From Seonamhaeicola sediminis (GTDB taxonomy: Bacteria; Bacteroidota; Bacteroidia; Flavobacteriales; Flavobacteriaceae), in assembly GCF_004358095.2 (NCBI RefSeq), contig NZ_SMZJ02000002.1, positions 310,001-374,000 of the forward strand: a DNA stretch of 64,000 bases, read 5' to 3'. The position numbers and the translations under genes are program-made. Under the pieces are notes generated by a model. It searched no databases. It was given only the letters and a program-made list of their open reading frames with translations, and was not told the origin of the DNA. The first letter of the stretch is position 1; the number at the start of each line of letters is the position of its first letter. Positions 37,001-45,299 of this stretch are shown here, one piece after another.

Positions 37001-37968
37001 TGATTTTTTTTTACTGCTCCAATCATTGTAGTACTATTAAAATCATAATTACCCTTTAAAAACTTATAATGTTCTAAAACTTGAGTTAAAAAATTAAAAT
37101 TTTCCCTTTCATTAGATCCAAAATTATGTGGGTGCCACCACAAATGATAATTCAATTTATTCTTCGCAGCATAAGTCATACTACTTTTTATTCTATTTAA
37201 GCGCAAGGGTTCAAACATTTTTAGTTTTTTATTGTAGGGTCTTAGAAATCGACTGGACGGCATATCAATCAAACCTTGCTCATCATTACTTTTAACCCTG
37301 AAACAATTATGTCCAGAAATATTTACATAAGAATCCATGAGCCTTAAAATTCTTCTAGAAAGGGCGTCGTTTTTTCCTTCCTTAGGAGAATAATACCATG
37401 ACCTTTCATTACCTCTGTAGACTTTTATACCTAACGACTGTAATTCTTTATCATAAAATGAGTTATATTGATTTCGCGGAAATATTATACTCTCAATACG
37501 TAAATCTAACTTTTTTGCTATTAAAATAGCTTGATTTAAGTCATGATAAAAAGCTATGTTATCTTGCCCTTCTTCTTTGCAGTAATAATGCGAAAAGGTA
37601 TGAGTGCATATTTCATGTTTATCTTCATCTAGTATCTTTTGTATCAAACTTAATCCAAAATTATATTTATCCGTATCTTCATTTTCACCTATGGATTCTA
37701 AATAACCGTTATATGGACTTAAATTTTTATCTAAATAATTGGGTTTTATTTTAGGTATATAATTAATCAGTTCCTCTCGGTCTTTTGCAAAAAGAAACCC
37801 AACTACCGCAAATGTGGCTTTAATGTCATATTCACGAAATAAATCCAATAACACTGGTAGAGTGTTATGAACATTTAAGATATTAGACCCATAATTTGCA
37901 ATGGTCTTTTTATCTCTAACACCCCACATGAGTTCAAAATCTAAGGAAATAATTAACTTACCGGACAT
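36997..37968 (-). CDS. Polysaccharide deacetylase (NodB-type)
   Basis: A 323-residue carbohydrate-esterase-4-like domain. Motif 1 is SLDFELMWG, with Asp10 and Glu12 in place of TFDDG; motif 2 is THTFSH with zinc ligands His123 and His127; motif 3 is the FPRNQY arginine. A WWHPHNF segment near the C-terminus supplies the last catalytic histidine. No signal peptide or membrane anchor is seen, so it would act in the cytoplasm on a lipid-linked or nucleotide-linked sugar. Directly coupled to the formyltransferase gene. Confidence 0.85.
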   Translation of the reverse strand: MSGKLIISLDFELMWGVRDKKTIANYGSNILNVHNTLPVLLDLFREYDIKATFAVVGFLFAKDREELINYIPKIKPNYLDKNLSPYNGYLESIGENEDTDKYNFGLSLIQKILDEDKHEICTHTFSHYYCKEEGQDNIAFYHDLNQAILIAKKLDLRIESIIFPRNQYNSFYDKELQSLGIKVYRGNERSWYYSPKEGKNDALSRRILRLMDSYVNISGHNCFRVKSNDEQGLIDMPSSRFLRPYNKKLKMFEPLRLNRIKSSMTYAAKNKLNYHLWWHPHNFGSNERENFNFLTQVLEHYKFLKGNYDFNSTTMIGAVKKNQ

Positions 37969-39025
37969 TCTTCACAGATTCTATGATATTTACATACTTT
38001 TCAGCATTGGACTGGATACAATAATAGTTTTCAATTATTTTTCTATTTCTTAAACCTATTTGTTTATAAAAACCTCTATTGTCTATTATTTCTTTAAAAG
38101 CATTAACCCAATTCTCAGTTGTATCAGCAAATAAATTTTCTTTATTAATATCTACCTTTAAATTAGCCTCAAAGGAACTAGAAATAGTTGGTTTTGCCAT
38201 TGCCATATATTGTATTAATTTGAATGCGCATTTTCCTCGAGCAAAAGGAAAATCAATTAAGGGCATAATGCCAACATCTATAGTGGCAAGCTCGCTAATT
38301 TCAGTTGATGCTTCCCATTTAACCATTTTAAGAGGTATAGTTCCAAAATTAATCCCTTCTTTAGAATCATATCCTATTAATTTTAATTCAAAATTAATAT
38401 TTTCATCATGAAGTACTTTTAATGCATCAACAATTAATCTTAAATGTAATGAGGTAGATGAAGAACCAATCCAACCAATAACAAATTTATCATTATTTTT
38501 TTCTTGTAATGACCTTTTATATTTTTTAAGATCGATTGATGTTGGAATTTCGATAATATTTGGGTTAAATCTTGAAGCGTAATCAGTCAAGTATGGACTT
38601 CCAGTAATAACAATTTTAGCATGTTTAATAACGTGAGCTATTTTGTTTTTAAATAGTGTTCTAATTATTCTGTTTTTATTACAATCATAGTCATGAAAAA
38701 CAGCATCGTCAAAATCTACTATATACTTTATCCTAAATATTTTAAAGAATAAAGTGTTAAAAGGTAATAGTTTTGTGAACTCATATTGCAATATAACTAC
38801 GTCATCTTTTTGTAAACAGGCCATTCTATACAACCTTCCCAAATATATTTTGAATAAATAAAGTATCCCCTTAATAGATTTTAAATTCTGTCCGGGAATA
38901 TAGTTTTCATCAAAAAAAGGATAAACTTTAGTATTATATTGTTTAAAACAAGGAATATATTGGTAGATCCGATACCTGCTACTTGCGCCAGTTTCAGTAT
39001 AAGTTGGAAATAATACTAATCTCAT
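37958..39025 (-). CDS. Glycosyltransferase family 1/4
   Basis: A 355-residue GT-B transferase. It opens RLVLFPTYTETGASSRYRIYQYI, a substrate-recognition pattern found in several surface-polysaccharide enzymes, and has the donor region FVIGWIGSSSTSLHLRLIVDAL and IMPLIDFPFARGKCAFKLIQYMAMAKP. That K-x-Q-Y-M-A pattern is typical of family 4 relatives. The sugar is not readable. It overlaps the GT2 gene by 4 bp and the deacetylase gene by 11 bp. Confidence 0.85.
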   Translation of the reverse strand: MRLVLFPTYTETGASSRYRIYQYIPCFKQYNTKVYPFFDENYIPGQNLKSIKGILYLFKIYLGRLYRMACLQKDDVVILQYEFTKLLPFNTLFFKIFRIKYIVDFDDAVFHDYDCNKNRIIRTLFKNKIAHVIKHAKIVITGSPYLTDYASRFNPNIIEIPTSIDLKKYKRSLQEKNNDKFVIGWIGSSSTSLHLRLIVDALKVLHDENINFELKLIGYDSKEGINFGTIPLKMVKWEASTEISELATIDVGIMPLIDFPFARGKCAFKLIQYMAMAKPTISSSFEANLKVDINKENLFADTTENWVNAFKEIIDNRGFYKQIGLRNRKIIENYYCIQSNAEKYVNIIESVKNVR

Positions 39026-39945
39026 CCATTATTAAATTTATATTTATAAAGCATTTTAAATGCCTTTACAGTATTTCTATTTTCGGTTGGGTTTTTTATT
39101 AGGTTAAACAGAACTCTTGTAATAGGTTCTACTATAAATGTTAAAATTTGAATTATTATTCCCCAAAAATAACCATAATGCTTATGAATGAATTGAACTC
39201 TACTTCTTAAATTATAAAACAATGCAATGTGCGAAATTCCTTTAGTTGTACCTCTTCCATGGTGCAAAATTTCAATATCAGAATTGTAGTAACTTTTTAA
39301 ACCAATTTTCCTTGATCTTAAACCAAAATCGGCATCTTCATAATAAACAAAAAATCTGGTATCAAATCCATTCAATTTTTCAAAAACAGATCTTTCCATT
39401 AACATATACGCCCCCATAACTTGATCTACAAATCTTGAAGATTTATGATCAAAATTTGTCATTAACGTTGCAGGTGTAAATATTTTCGGAAACACCTTAG
39501 ACAAGCCCAGAATATCCCAAAATATCCTAATAGGAGTTGGGGTATTTGAGCATGAAATTTGAATTTTGCCATTCTCATTTCTATGCATTGTACCTAATAT
39601 AGAAACTTCTGAATTTTTATTTAAAAATTTAATACTTTCTTGAAACGTATTTTCCTGTACTTCTGTATCAGGATTTAAAAATAATAGATGTGTTGATTTT
39701 TTTAATAATTCTGCACCTTGATTGCAAGCAAACCCAAATCCTTTATTTTCTCTATTCCGCAATATAATTAGTCTATCATCACCTACTTTATCCAAGTTAA
39801 GTGAATCATCTTTGGAATCGTTATCTACAATTACTACAGTTAGATTAATTTCATTCAAATCACTTCTAAATATTGAATTTACACAGTTATTTAGAATGCT
39901 TCCCGAATTAAAATTTACGATAATAATTCCTAAATTAATATTCAT
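39022..39945 (-). CDS. Glycosyltransferase family 2 (rhamnosyltransferase-like)
   Basis: A 307-residue GT-A enzyme beginning MNINLGIIIVNFNSGSILNNCV. It has the nucleotide-binding VVIVDNDSKDDS, the NKGFGFACNQG turn and the metal-binding LNPDTEV (D-x-D region). The later YYEDADFGLRSRKIG segment is usual for WbbL-like rhamnosyltransferases, matching the dTDP-rhamnose genes in this operon. I chose this internal ATG because it follows the Wzy stop with an 11-bp overlap; the longer in-frame start would add 27 residues of non-family sequence. Confidence 0.88.
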   Translation of the reverse strand: MNINLGIIIVNFNSGSILNNCVNSIFRSDLNEINLTVVIVDNDSKDDSLNLDKVGDDRLIILRNRENKGFGFACNQGAELLKKSTHLLFLNPDTEVQENTFQESIKFLNKNSEVSILGTMHRNENGKIQISCSNTPTPIRIFWDILGLSKVFPKIFTPATLMTNFDHKSSRFVDQVMGAYMLMERSVFEKLNGFDTRFFVYYEDADFGLRSRKIGLKSYYNSDIEILHHGRGTTKGISHIALFYNLRSRVQFIHKHYGYFWGIIIQILTFIVEPITRVLFNLIKNPTENRNTVKAFKMLYKYKFNNG

Positions 39946-41158
39946 ACTTGATAAAATATTTTGCCATATATACAAATAACCCCAGCTGTATCCATGTAGA
40001 TAAAATTGAAACGTAGTTTTCTTCAAAAAATGTCATTGTTAAAGGAAAAAGCATTGTAGAATATCCTATCAACTTTCCAAATGATTTATTAGCTCCGATA
40101 AAAAAATGCGTGTGTAAAAATCCAATTAAAAACATAAAGAGTAAAGAGTAAATCACTCCAAAATCTTTAATCAATTTATAAAAAGCAGTATGAACATTAA
40201 CCAAGTCTGGTACTTTAACATATCTTTCTACCAAATTTCCAGGAGACGTATCGCTTACACCAACTTTGTACAAAATGGCCTTTGGAAATCTTAATAAAAT
40301 ATCTCCGTACGTTATTGTATAAGATTCATTTAAAAACTTATCAAAAGCACTAAGGGGTAAAGAACCGTAAGAGTATAACAAATATTCTACTTTATCAATT
40401 GCAGAATAACTTTTAGATGAATTGTGTTCATTTGGCATAGACTTTTTCATGATGGTTGCCATCGTGATAAAAATTGCCAAAGTTATACCTACCGTTTTCA
40501 AAACCAATTTGATATTAATTTTGTTATAAATTGAATAAACACCTAGACAACTTATTAATAAGAATAAAAAGGTTCCTCTTGATGCTGATAGTACAGCAAA
40601 ACTAAAAGCTATTAAAAACATTACTCCTAATCTTATTTTCAGTTTTAAGCTTTTTATGTCTCTATTATAAAAATCAGTTAAGAATAGTAACATTGAAAAC
40701 ACGGCAAATGTTATGGAATATTTAATCAAACCAATATCCACCCCCTCTACGGAAGTATAATACCGAAATAAAAGTAAATCAAAATAAGAGCCTGTAATTG
40801 ACTTAATAGTTAGAATAAATTTTAAAAAGAAAACTATGTTCAAATAAAATAAAATTTTCAATACCCTTTTATTTAAAACCATTTTAACTCTATAATTGCT
40901 TCTATTTTTATTTAAGCCTCGAGCAATAATTCCGCCAAAAGAGAACAATAATATGACGCACAAAAAATAAGAAAGCACCTTTGCTGAAAGCACATTAGGC
41001 TTATAACTTAGTAAAAGATTATATATCAAATGCAGAAAAACAAAAAAGATCCACAAAAAACATAGGTATAAAGGAGGATAAAATATTTTCTTTGAAATTT
41101 TGTTATTTACAAAAGCCAAAACAAACACCAAAATCAAAAAAAATAAATAAAATATCAT
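39935..41158 (-). CDS. O-antigen polymerase (Wzy-like)
   Basis: The 407-residue protein has about 11 transmembrane helices and a large external loop (about 230-310) containing a polar stretch around NEHNSSKSYSAIDKVEYLLYSYGSLPLSAFD. This form is that of O-antigen or oligosaccharide repeat-unit polymerases. The start MIFYLFFLIL overlaps the flippase stop by 4 bp (ATGA). A longer frame 57 bp upstream exists but lies inside the flippase gene. It would join repeat units made by the surrounding transferases. Confidence 0.78.
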   Translation of the reverse strand: MIFYLFFLILVFVLAFVNNKISKKIFYPPLYLCFLWIFFVFLHLIYNLLLSYKPNVLSAKVLSYFLCVILLFSFGGIIARGLNKNRSNYRVKMVLNKRVLKILFYLNIVFFLKFILTIKSITGSYFDLLLFRYYTSVEGVDIGLIKYSITFAVFSMLLFLTDFYNRDIKSLKLKIRLGVMFLIAFSFAVLSASRGTFLFLLISCLGVYSIYNKINIKLVLKTVGITLAIFITMATIMKKSMPNEHNSSKSYSAIDKVEYLLYSYGSLPLSAFDKFLNESYTITYGDILLRFPKAILYKVGVSDTSPGNLVERYVKVPDLVNVHTAFYKLIKDFGVIYSLLFMFLIGFLHTHFFIGANKSFGKLIGYSTMLFPLTMTFFEENYVSILSTWIQLGLFVYMAKYFIKYEY

Positions 41159-42468
41159 TGTTTGAAATGCTTTTTGGTTCCAAACACTATTAAAATCAAA
41201 TAAACAACAGAGCACAATAATGAAATGTAGGCAGATGCAAACATTCCATATCTTGGAACTAAAATTATTCCTAACAATAATGTTAAAACAACTATAATCA
41301 GCATGTAAACTGATGTTTCAATTGTTCTATTAGACACTTCCATGTTTTTTTGCATTAAAATAGCTAATTGCCAAATATAACTACTTACGGCAAAAGGTAT
41401 TATTAGTTTTTCTAGTTTTTCGAAATCGACACAAAAATTCAAATAAGTACATATAATGAAATTTTTAAAAAGATAAAGCCCTCCTAAAAAAAGAATAAAC
41501 ATTATTGAGAGATAAGTAATGGATTTTCTCATTGTTTTTTTATATCCTGCAAAGTTTTTCTCATTATAGTTTAAAATCAAAAGGGGCTGAACTATACTAT
41601 TAAAAGGAACTGCTAAACTAGAAAACACTTTAAATACAATATCAAAAATAGCAGAGTATTTAGCTAGTACTATGGTCCCTAAGCTAAATTCAATAATATA
41701 CCTATCAACACCGTTTGTAGTTGGTGAAAAAAACATCCAAATACTTAACGGAAAACCATATTTAAAAAAAATTTTGCTCCATCGCGTCTTTTCTTTAAAA
41801 TTTAAATTTGGTTTTGGTAAATGACATCTTGTAAGCACACATAAGCCCACAATATAACTTAATAACACACCAAATAATAAACTATAAATTCCCTCCAGCG
41901 TAGGCAGAAAATAATACATCAAAAGAGGAACAACCAAAAAGGTTAATGCTCTCGAGATATCTGCAAAAATGTAAACCTTAGATTTTAAAACCGCTTGCTT
42001 TATCGATAAATTAACGGAATAAAAAAAGCTAAAAAAAAGACAGCCGACTGTTAAAAAAATTACGTTAAAATGTATTTCAGATATTAAAAAAAAGACAGAA
42101 AGCAAAAGAGCGGAAACTAAAAATGACTTGTATGTCATTTGAAATGCTTCTGAAGATATTTTACCTCTATTATTTTCTAAAGTAAAAAATCTTAAAACCC
42201 CTTGAACAATCCATCCGGTAGAGCCAGCCAATAACATTAAAAATGTAGTGTAAACATATATAAATTCTCCATATTCTTCTACACCAAAACATTTAATAAA
42301 TAAAGGTATAGATCCTACTACAACGCCTGCACTAGTCACCTTGCCTATTAAATAAATAATGAAATTATACTCTAGTTTATATTTTAGTTTTAAACTCAAT
42401 TTACTTTTTATATTTAAGAATATCCGCAAGAAATAATGCATTAAACAATGCATAAAATAATGCACCAT
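41155..42468 (-). CDS. Wzx-like O-antigen flippase
   Basis: A polytopic protein of up to 437 residues with about 12-14 membrane segments, opening after a basic stretch with IIYLIGKVTSAGVVVGSIPLFIKCFGVEEYGEFIYVYT. That opening is usual for Wzx-type flippases. It would turn the finished lipid-linked repeat unit outward for Wzy. The start is uncertain: ATG codons at 42468, 42453 and 42441 all lie within the end of the preceding gene, in a tract rich in AATGCA repeats. It is followed directly by the Wzy-like gene. Confidence 0.82.
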   Translation of the reverse strand: MVHYFMHCLMHYFLRIFLNIKSKLSLKLKYKLEYNFIIYLIGKVTSAGVVVGSIPLFIKCFGVEEYGEFIYVYTTFLMLLAGSTGWIVQGVLRFFTLENNRGKISSEAFQMTYKSFLVSALLLSVFFLISEIHFNVIFLTVGCLFFSFFYSVNLSIKQAVLKSKVYIFADISRALTFLVVPLLMYYFLPTLEGIYSLLFGVLLSYIVGLCVLTRCHLPKPNLNFKEKTRWSKIFFKYGFPLSIWMFFSPTTNGVDRYIIEFSLGTIVLAKYSAIFDIVFKVFSSLAVPFNSIVQPLLILNYNEKNFAGYKKTMRKSITYLSIMFILFLGGLYLFKNFIICTYLNFCVDFEKLEKLIIPFAVSSYIWQLAILMQKNMEVSNRTIETSVYMLIIVVLTLLLGIILVPRYGMFASAYISLLCSVVYLILIVFGTKKHFKQ

Positions 42469-43720
42469 GAATGCGTGAATACATGTTCTCGGAAATTAAA
42501 TTTAAACTAATTATTAAAAGAAATGTAACGTACAACCAATGCTTTAGAATGAATGACTTATAAAGACAGAATATTATATTTATACAATAAAGACCGAAAA
42601 GTACAAATCCGCCTGACAAAATTAAAAAAGAGTAGTTATTATGCGAATTAAGGTTTTTAATTAAGGCTAGCTTAAATGAATTTGATTCTGTTTGATGATC
42701 TTTATAATAGTTATTTAATTTATTTTGTACATCGCCAATTCCGTGTCCAAATACTGGACGTTGTTTTATTAAATTAAAACTCGCTTGATTTATCTCATAA
42801 CGCTCATCAACATTTGCATCACCTTCTCCAGTAAATGTCTTTTTTACTAAGTTTAAAACAGGGATGACATACTTCTTAGTTACTTGGTTTTCTTTTAAAC
42901 CCAAACCCAACATAATTAGACTGAAAACCATTAGAACTCCAATAATTAAAAATCCTAATTTTCTATTAGGCATACTCAGCATTAAATAACAAGGAATTAA
43001 AGTAATAGCTAAAATTATGTTAACGATTGATAACTGTCTGTAAAGTAAAAAGAAAAACACAAAAAATGCTAAAATTGAAAATACATAAAATAATAGACTT
43101 TTAAAATGTCTTTTAATAATAAGCTCTATTAATAGAATTATAGAGAATAAGAAATTCATTGAATTATATACCCTGTGAACAAATAAAGAGTGTTGTACTT
43201 CATTTTCATAACAGGAAAAAATAATATAATTCGGTTTACTTAAGAGAAATTTAAGCTTATCAAATATATTCTCATAGTAAATCTCTGGATAACAAGTGTT
43301 TTCAGCAACAGTAATAGCCTTATAATAAATAAAAAATATAAAAATTACGTTGGAAACTATGAATGACAAATAAAAATAATGCTGCTTTTTAAATAATAAT
43401 TTAGGCACAAAGAGCACAAAAATTATTGGTATAACTAAAATATTAATATACCGTTGCGCTAAAATGAATCCATAATCAAAATCATCAGAATAAATTAGTG
43501 TAATGCATAAATAAATAACCCAAATTGTTACTATAATTAATCCGAATAAATGTTGCTTGGTAAATTTTAACCTCTTACAAAAAAGAATGAGAGAAAACCC
43601 AATAAATAACAGTATTGAAATTGATTGAACCGCATTTCTAAAAACGGGAAAAGCAAATACCGCTATCCCAATAATTAGAAGAGATTTCTCTTTTACATCG
43701 TTTTTTAGTAAATTATTCAA
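42401..43720 (-). CDS. O-antigen ligase/polymerase (WaaL-like)
   Basis: The 439-residue protein has about 11 transmembrane segments and the Wzy_C periplasmic loop (about 300-360). The loop shows FNLIKQRPVFGHGIGDVQNKL followed by LNSHNNYSF, the H-x-x-Y/F pattern of O-antigen ligases. It could attach the polymer to lipid A-core, or be a second polymerase. Its C-terminal end overlaps the flippase start by up to 68 bp. It follows the WbpP-like gene by 8 bp. Confidence 0.83.
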   Translation of the reverse strand: MNNLLKNDVKEKSLLIIGIAVFAFPVFRNAVQSISILLFIGFSLILFCKRLKFTKQHLFGLIIVTIWVIYLCITLIYSDDFDYGFILAQRYINILVIPIIFVLFVPKLLFKKQHYFYLSFIVSNVIFIFFIYYKAITVAENTCYPEIYYENIFDKLKFLLSKPNYIIFSCYENEVQHSLFVHRVYNSMNFLFSIILLIELIIKRHFKSLLFYVFSILAFFVFFFLLYRQLSIVNIILAITLIPCYLMLSMPNRKLGFLIIGVLMVFSLIMLGLGLKENQVTKKYVIPVLNLVKKTFTGEGDANVDERYEINQASFNLIKQRPVFGHGIGDVQNKLNNYYKDHQTESNSFKLALIKNLNSHNNYSFLILSGGFVLFGLYCINIIFCLYKSFILKHWLYVTFLLIISLNLISENMYSRIHGALFYALFNALFLADILKYKK

Positions 43721-43728
43721 AGCCGTGT

Positions 43729-44706
43729 TTACCTAACAAAAAAATCTAGAGTTTGTTTTATACCTTCTTCAAAGGTAATAGTTGGGTTATAACCTAGGGT
43801 GGTACTTGCCTTTTGTATTGATGCTAAAGAATGTTTTACATCTCCCTTACGCTCTGGCCCGTGTATAACATCTACATTTGCAGTTACACCCTTTTCCTTT
43901 AACCTCTTTTTTATGGCCATTACCAGCTCATTTAAATTAGTGTTTTCACCACATGCCACATTATACACGGTATTTACTGCTTCCGTATTTTCTGTAAGGG
44001 CTGCTAACTGATTTATTTGAACCACATTATCAATATAAGTAAAATCTCTAGAGTGTGTGCCATCACCATTAATTGTTGGCGATTCTCCTTTTAAAATTAA
44101 ATTGATAAATTTAGGAATTACTGCCGCATAAGCACCATTAGGGTCTTGTTTTGGTCCAAATACATTAAAATACCTAAGACCTATGGTTTCTATACCATAT
44201 GTTCTTGCAAACACATCGGCATACATTTCGTTTACATATTTTGTAACTGCATAGGGAGACAAAGGATTCCCAATATTGGCTTCTTTTTTAGGTAAATCAG
44301 GGTGATCTCCATAAGTTGAGGAACTTGCTGCATATACAAATCGTTTTACCTGATTTTCCTTTGTAGCCCAAAGCATATTTAAAAACCCAGAAATGTTAAC
44401 TTCGTTAGTTAACATGGGGTTATTTATAGATCTGGGTACTGATCCTAAAGCTGCTTGGTGCAAAATTATATCTGCACCTTTGCTTGCATTTAAACAAGTT
44501 TCTAAATCTCGAATGTCGCCTTCTATAAACGTAAAATTAGGATGATTTAAATGGGGTTCAATATTTTTTAGGTGACCAGTTGCCAAATTATCTAAACAAA
44601 CTACTGTATTGTTTTGGTTAATTAAAACATCTATTAGGTTAGAACCTATAAATCCTGCCCCACCCGTTACTAATACTTTTTTACCAATAATTCTTTTATT
44701 ACTCAT
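43729..44706 (-). CDS. UDP-GlcNAc C4-epimerase (WbpP/TviC type)
   Basis: A 325-residue extended short-chain dehydrogenase. The NAD loop is TGGAGFIG (14-21), the SSST segment lies at 128-131, and the catalytic pair is Tyr152 and Lys156. The phrase HQAALGSVPRSINNP (83-97) is characteristic of WbpP-type enzymes, which use N-acetylated UDP-hexoses. Together with the WbpO/TviB-type dehydrogenase two genes upstream it would give UDP-GalNAc and UDP-GalNAcA. A small lipoprotein gene separates the two. Confidence 0.92.
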   Translation of the reverse strand: MSNKRIIGKKVLVTGGAGFIGSNLIDVLINQNNTVVCLDNLATGHLKNIEPHLNHPNFTFIEGDIRDLETCLNASKGADIILHQAALGSVPRSINNPMLTNEVNISGFLNMLWATKENQVKRFVYAASSSTYGDHPDLPKKEANIGNPLSPYAVTKYVNEMYADVFARTYGIETIGLRYFNVFGPKQDPNGAYAAVIPKFINLILKGESPTINGDGTHSRDFTYIDNVVQINQLAALTENTEAVNTVYNVACGENTNLNELVMAIKKRLKEKGVTANVDVIHGPERKGDVKHSLASIQKASTTLGYNPTITFEEGIKQTLDFFVR

Positions 44707-44716
44707 TTTAAAATCA

Positions 44717-45295
44717 TTATAAATCGAACAACATTCTGACCAATTGGGGTGAACACGTTAAGTAAGGATCATAAATTTTGTCTGAATGTATTGAACCGTT
44801 AGTTAAATGCAATTCTTTTTTGTTCTTATTAAAACTTACTTGATTATTAAACACAAAAAGTGTTGAAATTAGATGTTTAGGAATAACAATAGCTCTATGT
44901 TTATAACTAAATGTAATGGTATTAATTTTAATAAATGATTGCTCTTTATTACTACCTAAATCTATCCTGAATCTATCAGGAAAAACGTTTTCTGGTAGAC
45001 CAAATATAATCTCCTGAAATTCTTTTTTTCCTTTGAAATCTTTTCTAATCGACTGTTTTTCAGAAAAACTTAAGAGGTAATCTTCCGTATAAAACAACTG
45101 AAAATTATCATCTTTTTCAGCTAAAAAATTGATCTTTACTTCATAATAGTTTTTAATGTCTTCATTTGATAAGCTTTTTTTTAAGCTTTTTAAAAGAGAT
45201 TTCTCTAGTTTTAATTGCGCTGCCTTATTGTTGCAACTATAAACACTTAAAACCACCAAAACAAAAACAAAACGCAAATTTTTGATTTGAAACAT
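44717..45295 (-). CDS. Unknown lipoprotein within the polysaccharide operon
   Basis: A 192-residue protein with a classic lipoprotein signal: hydrophobic FVFVLVVLSVYS followed by Cys21, with Asn at position +2. The mature part is basic and looks like a mixed alpha/beta domain, containing NYYEVKINFLAEKDDNFQLFYTEDYLLSFSEKQ and an IVIPKHLISTLFVFN stretch. No family is recognised. It sits between two nucleotide-sugar enzymes with gaps of 4 and 10 bp, so it is cotranscribed with sugar-synthesis genes although its product would be in the periplasm or outer membrane. Confidence 0.75.
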   Translation of the reverse strand: MFQIKNLRFVFVLVVLSVYSCNNKAAQLKLEKSLLKSLKKSLSNEDIKNYYEVKINFLAEKDDNFQLFYTEDYLLSFSEKQSIRKDFKGKKEFQEIIFGLPENVFPDRFRIDLGSNKEQSFIKINTITFSYKHRAIVIPKHLISTLFVFNNQVSFNKNKKELHLTNGSIHSDKIYDPYLTCSPQLVRMLFDL

Positions 45296-45299
45296 AATG

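Noticed and set aside
39946-40026. Longer start for the GT2 enzyme
   Set aside because: The extra 27 residues are unlike the family and lie within the polymerase gene; the internal ATG fits both motif position and gene spacing.
41159-41215. Longer start for the Wzy-like protein
   Set aside because: It would lie wholly inside the flippase gene; the ATG at 41158 gives the usual 4-bp ATGA overlap and a normal hydrophobic N-terminus.
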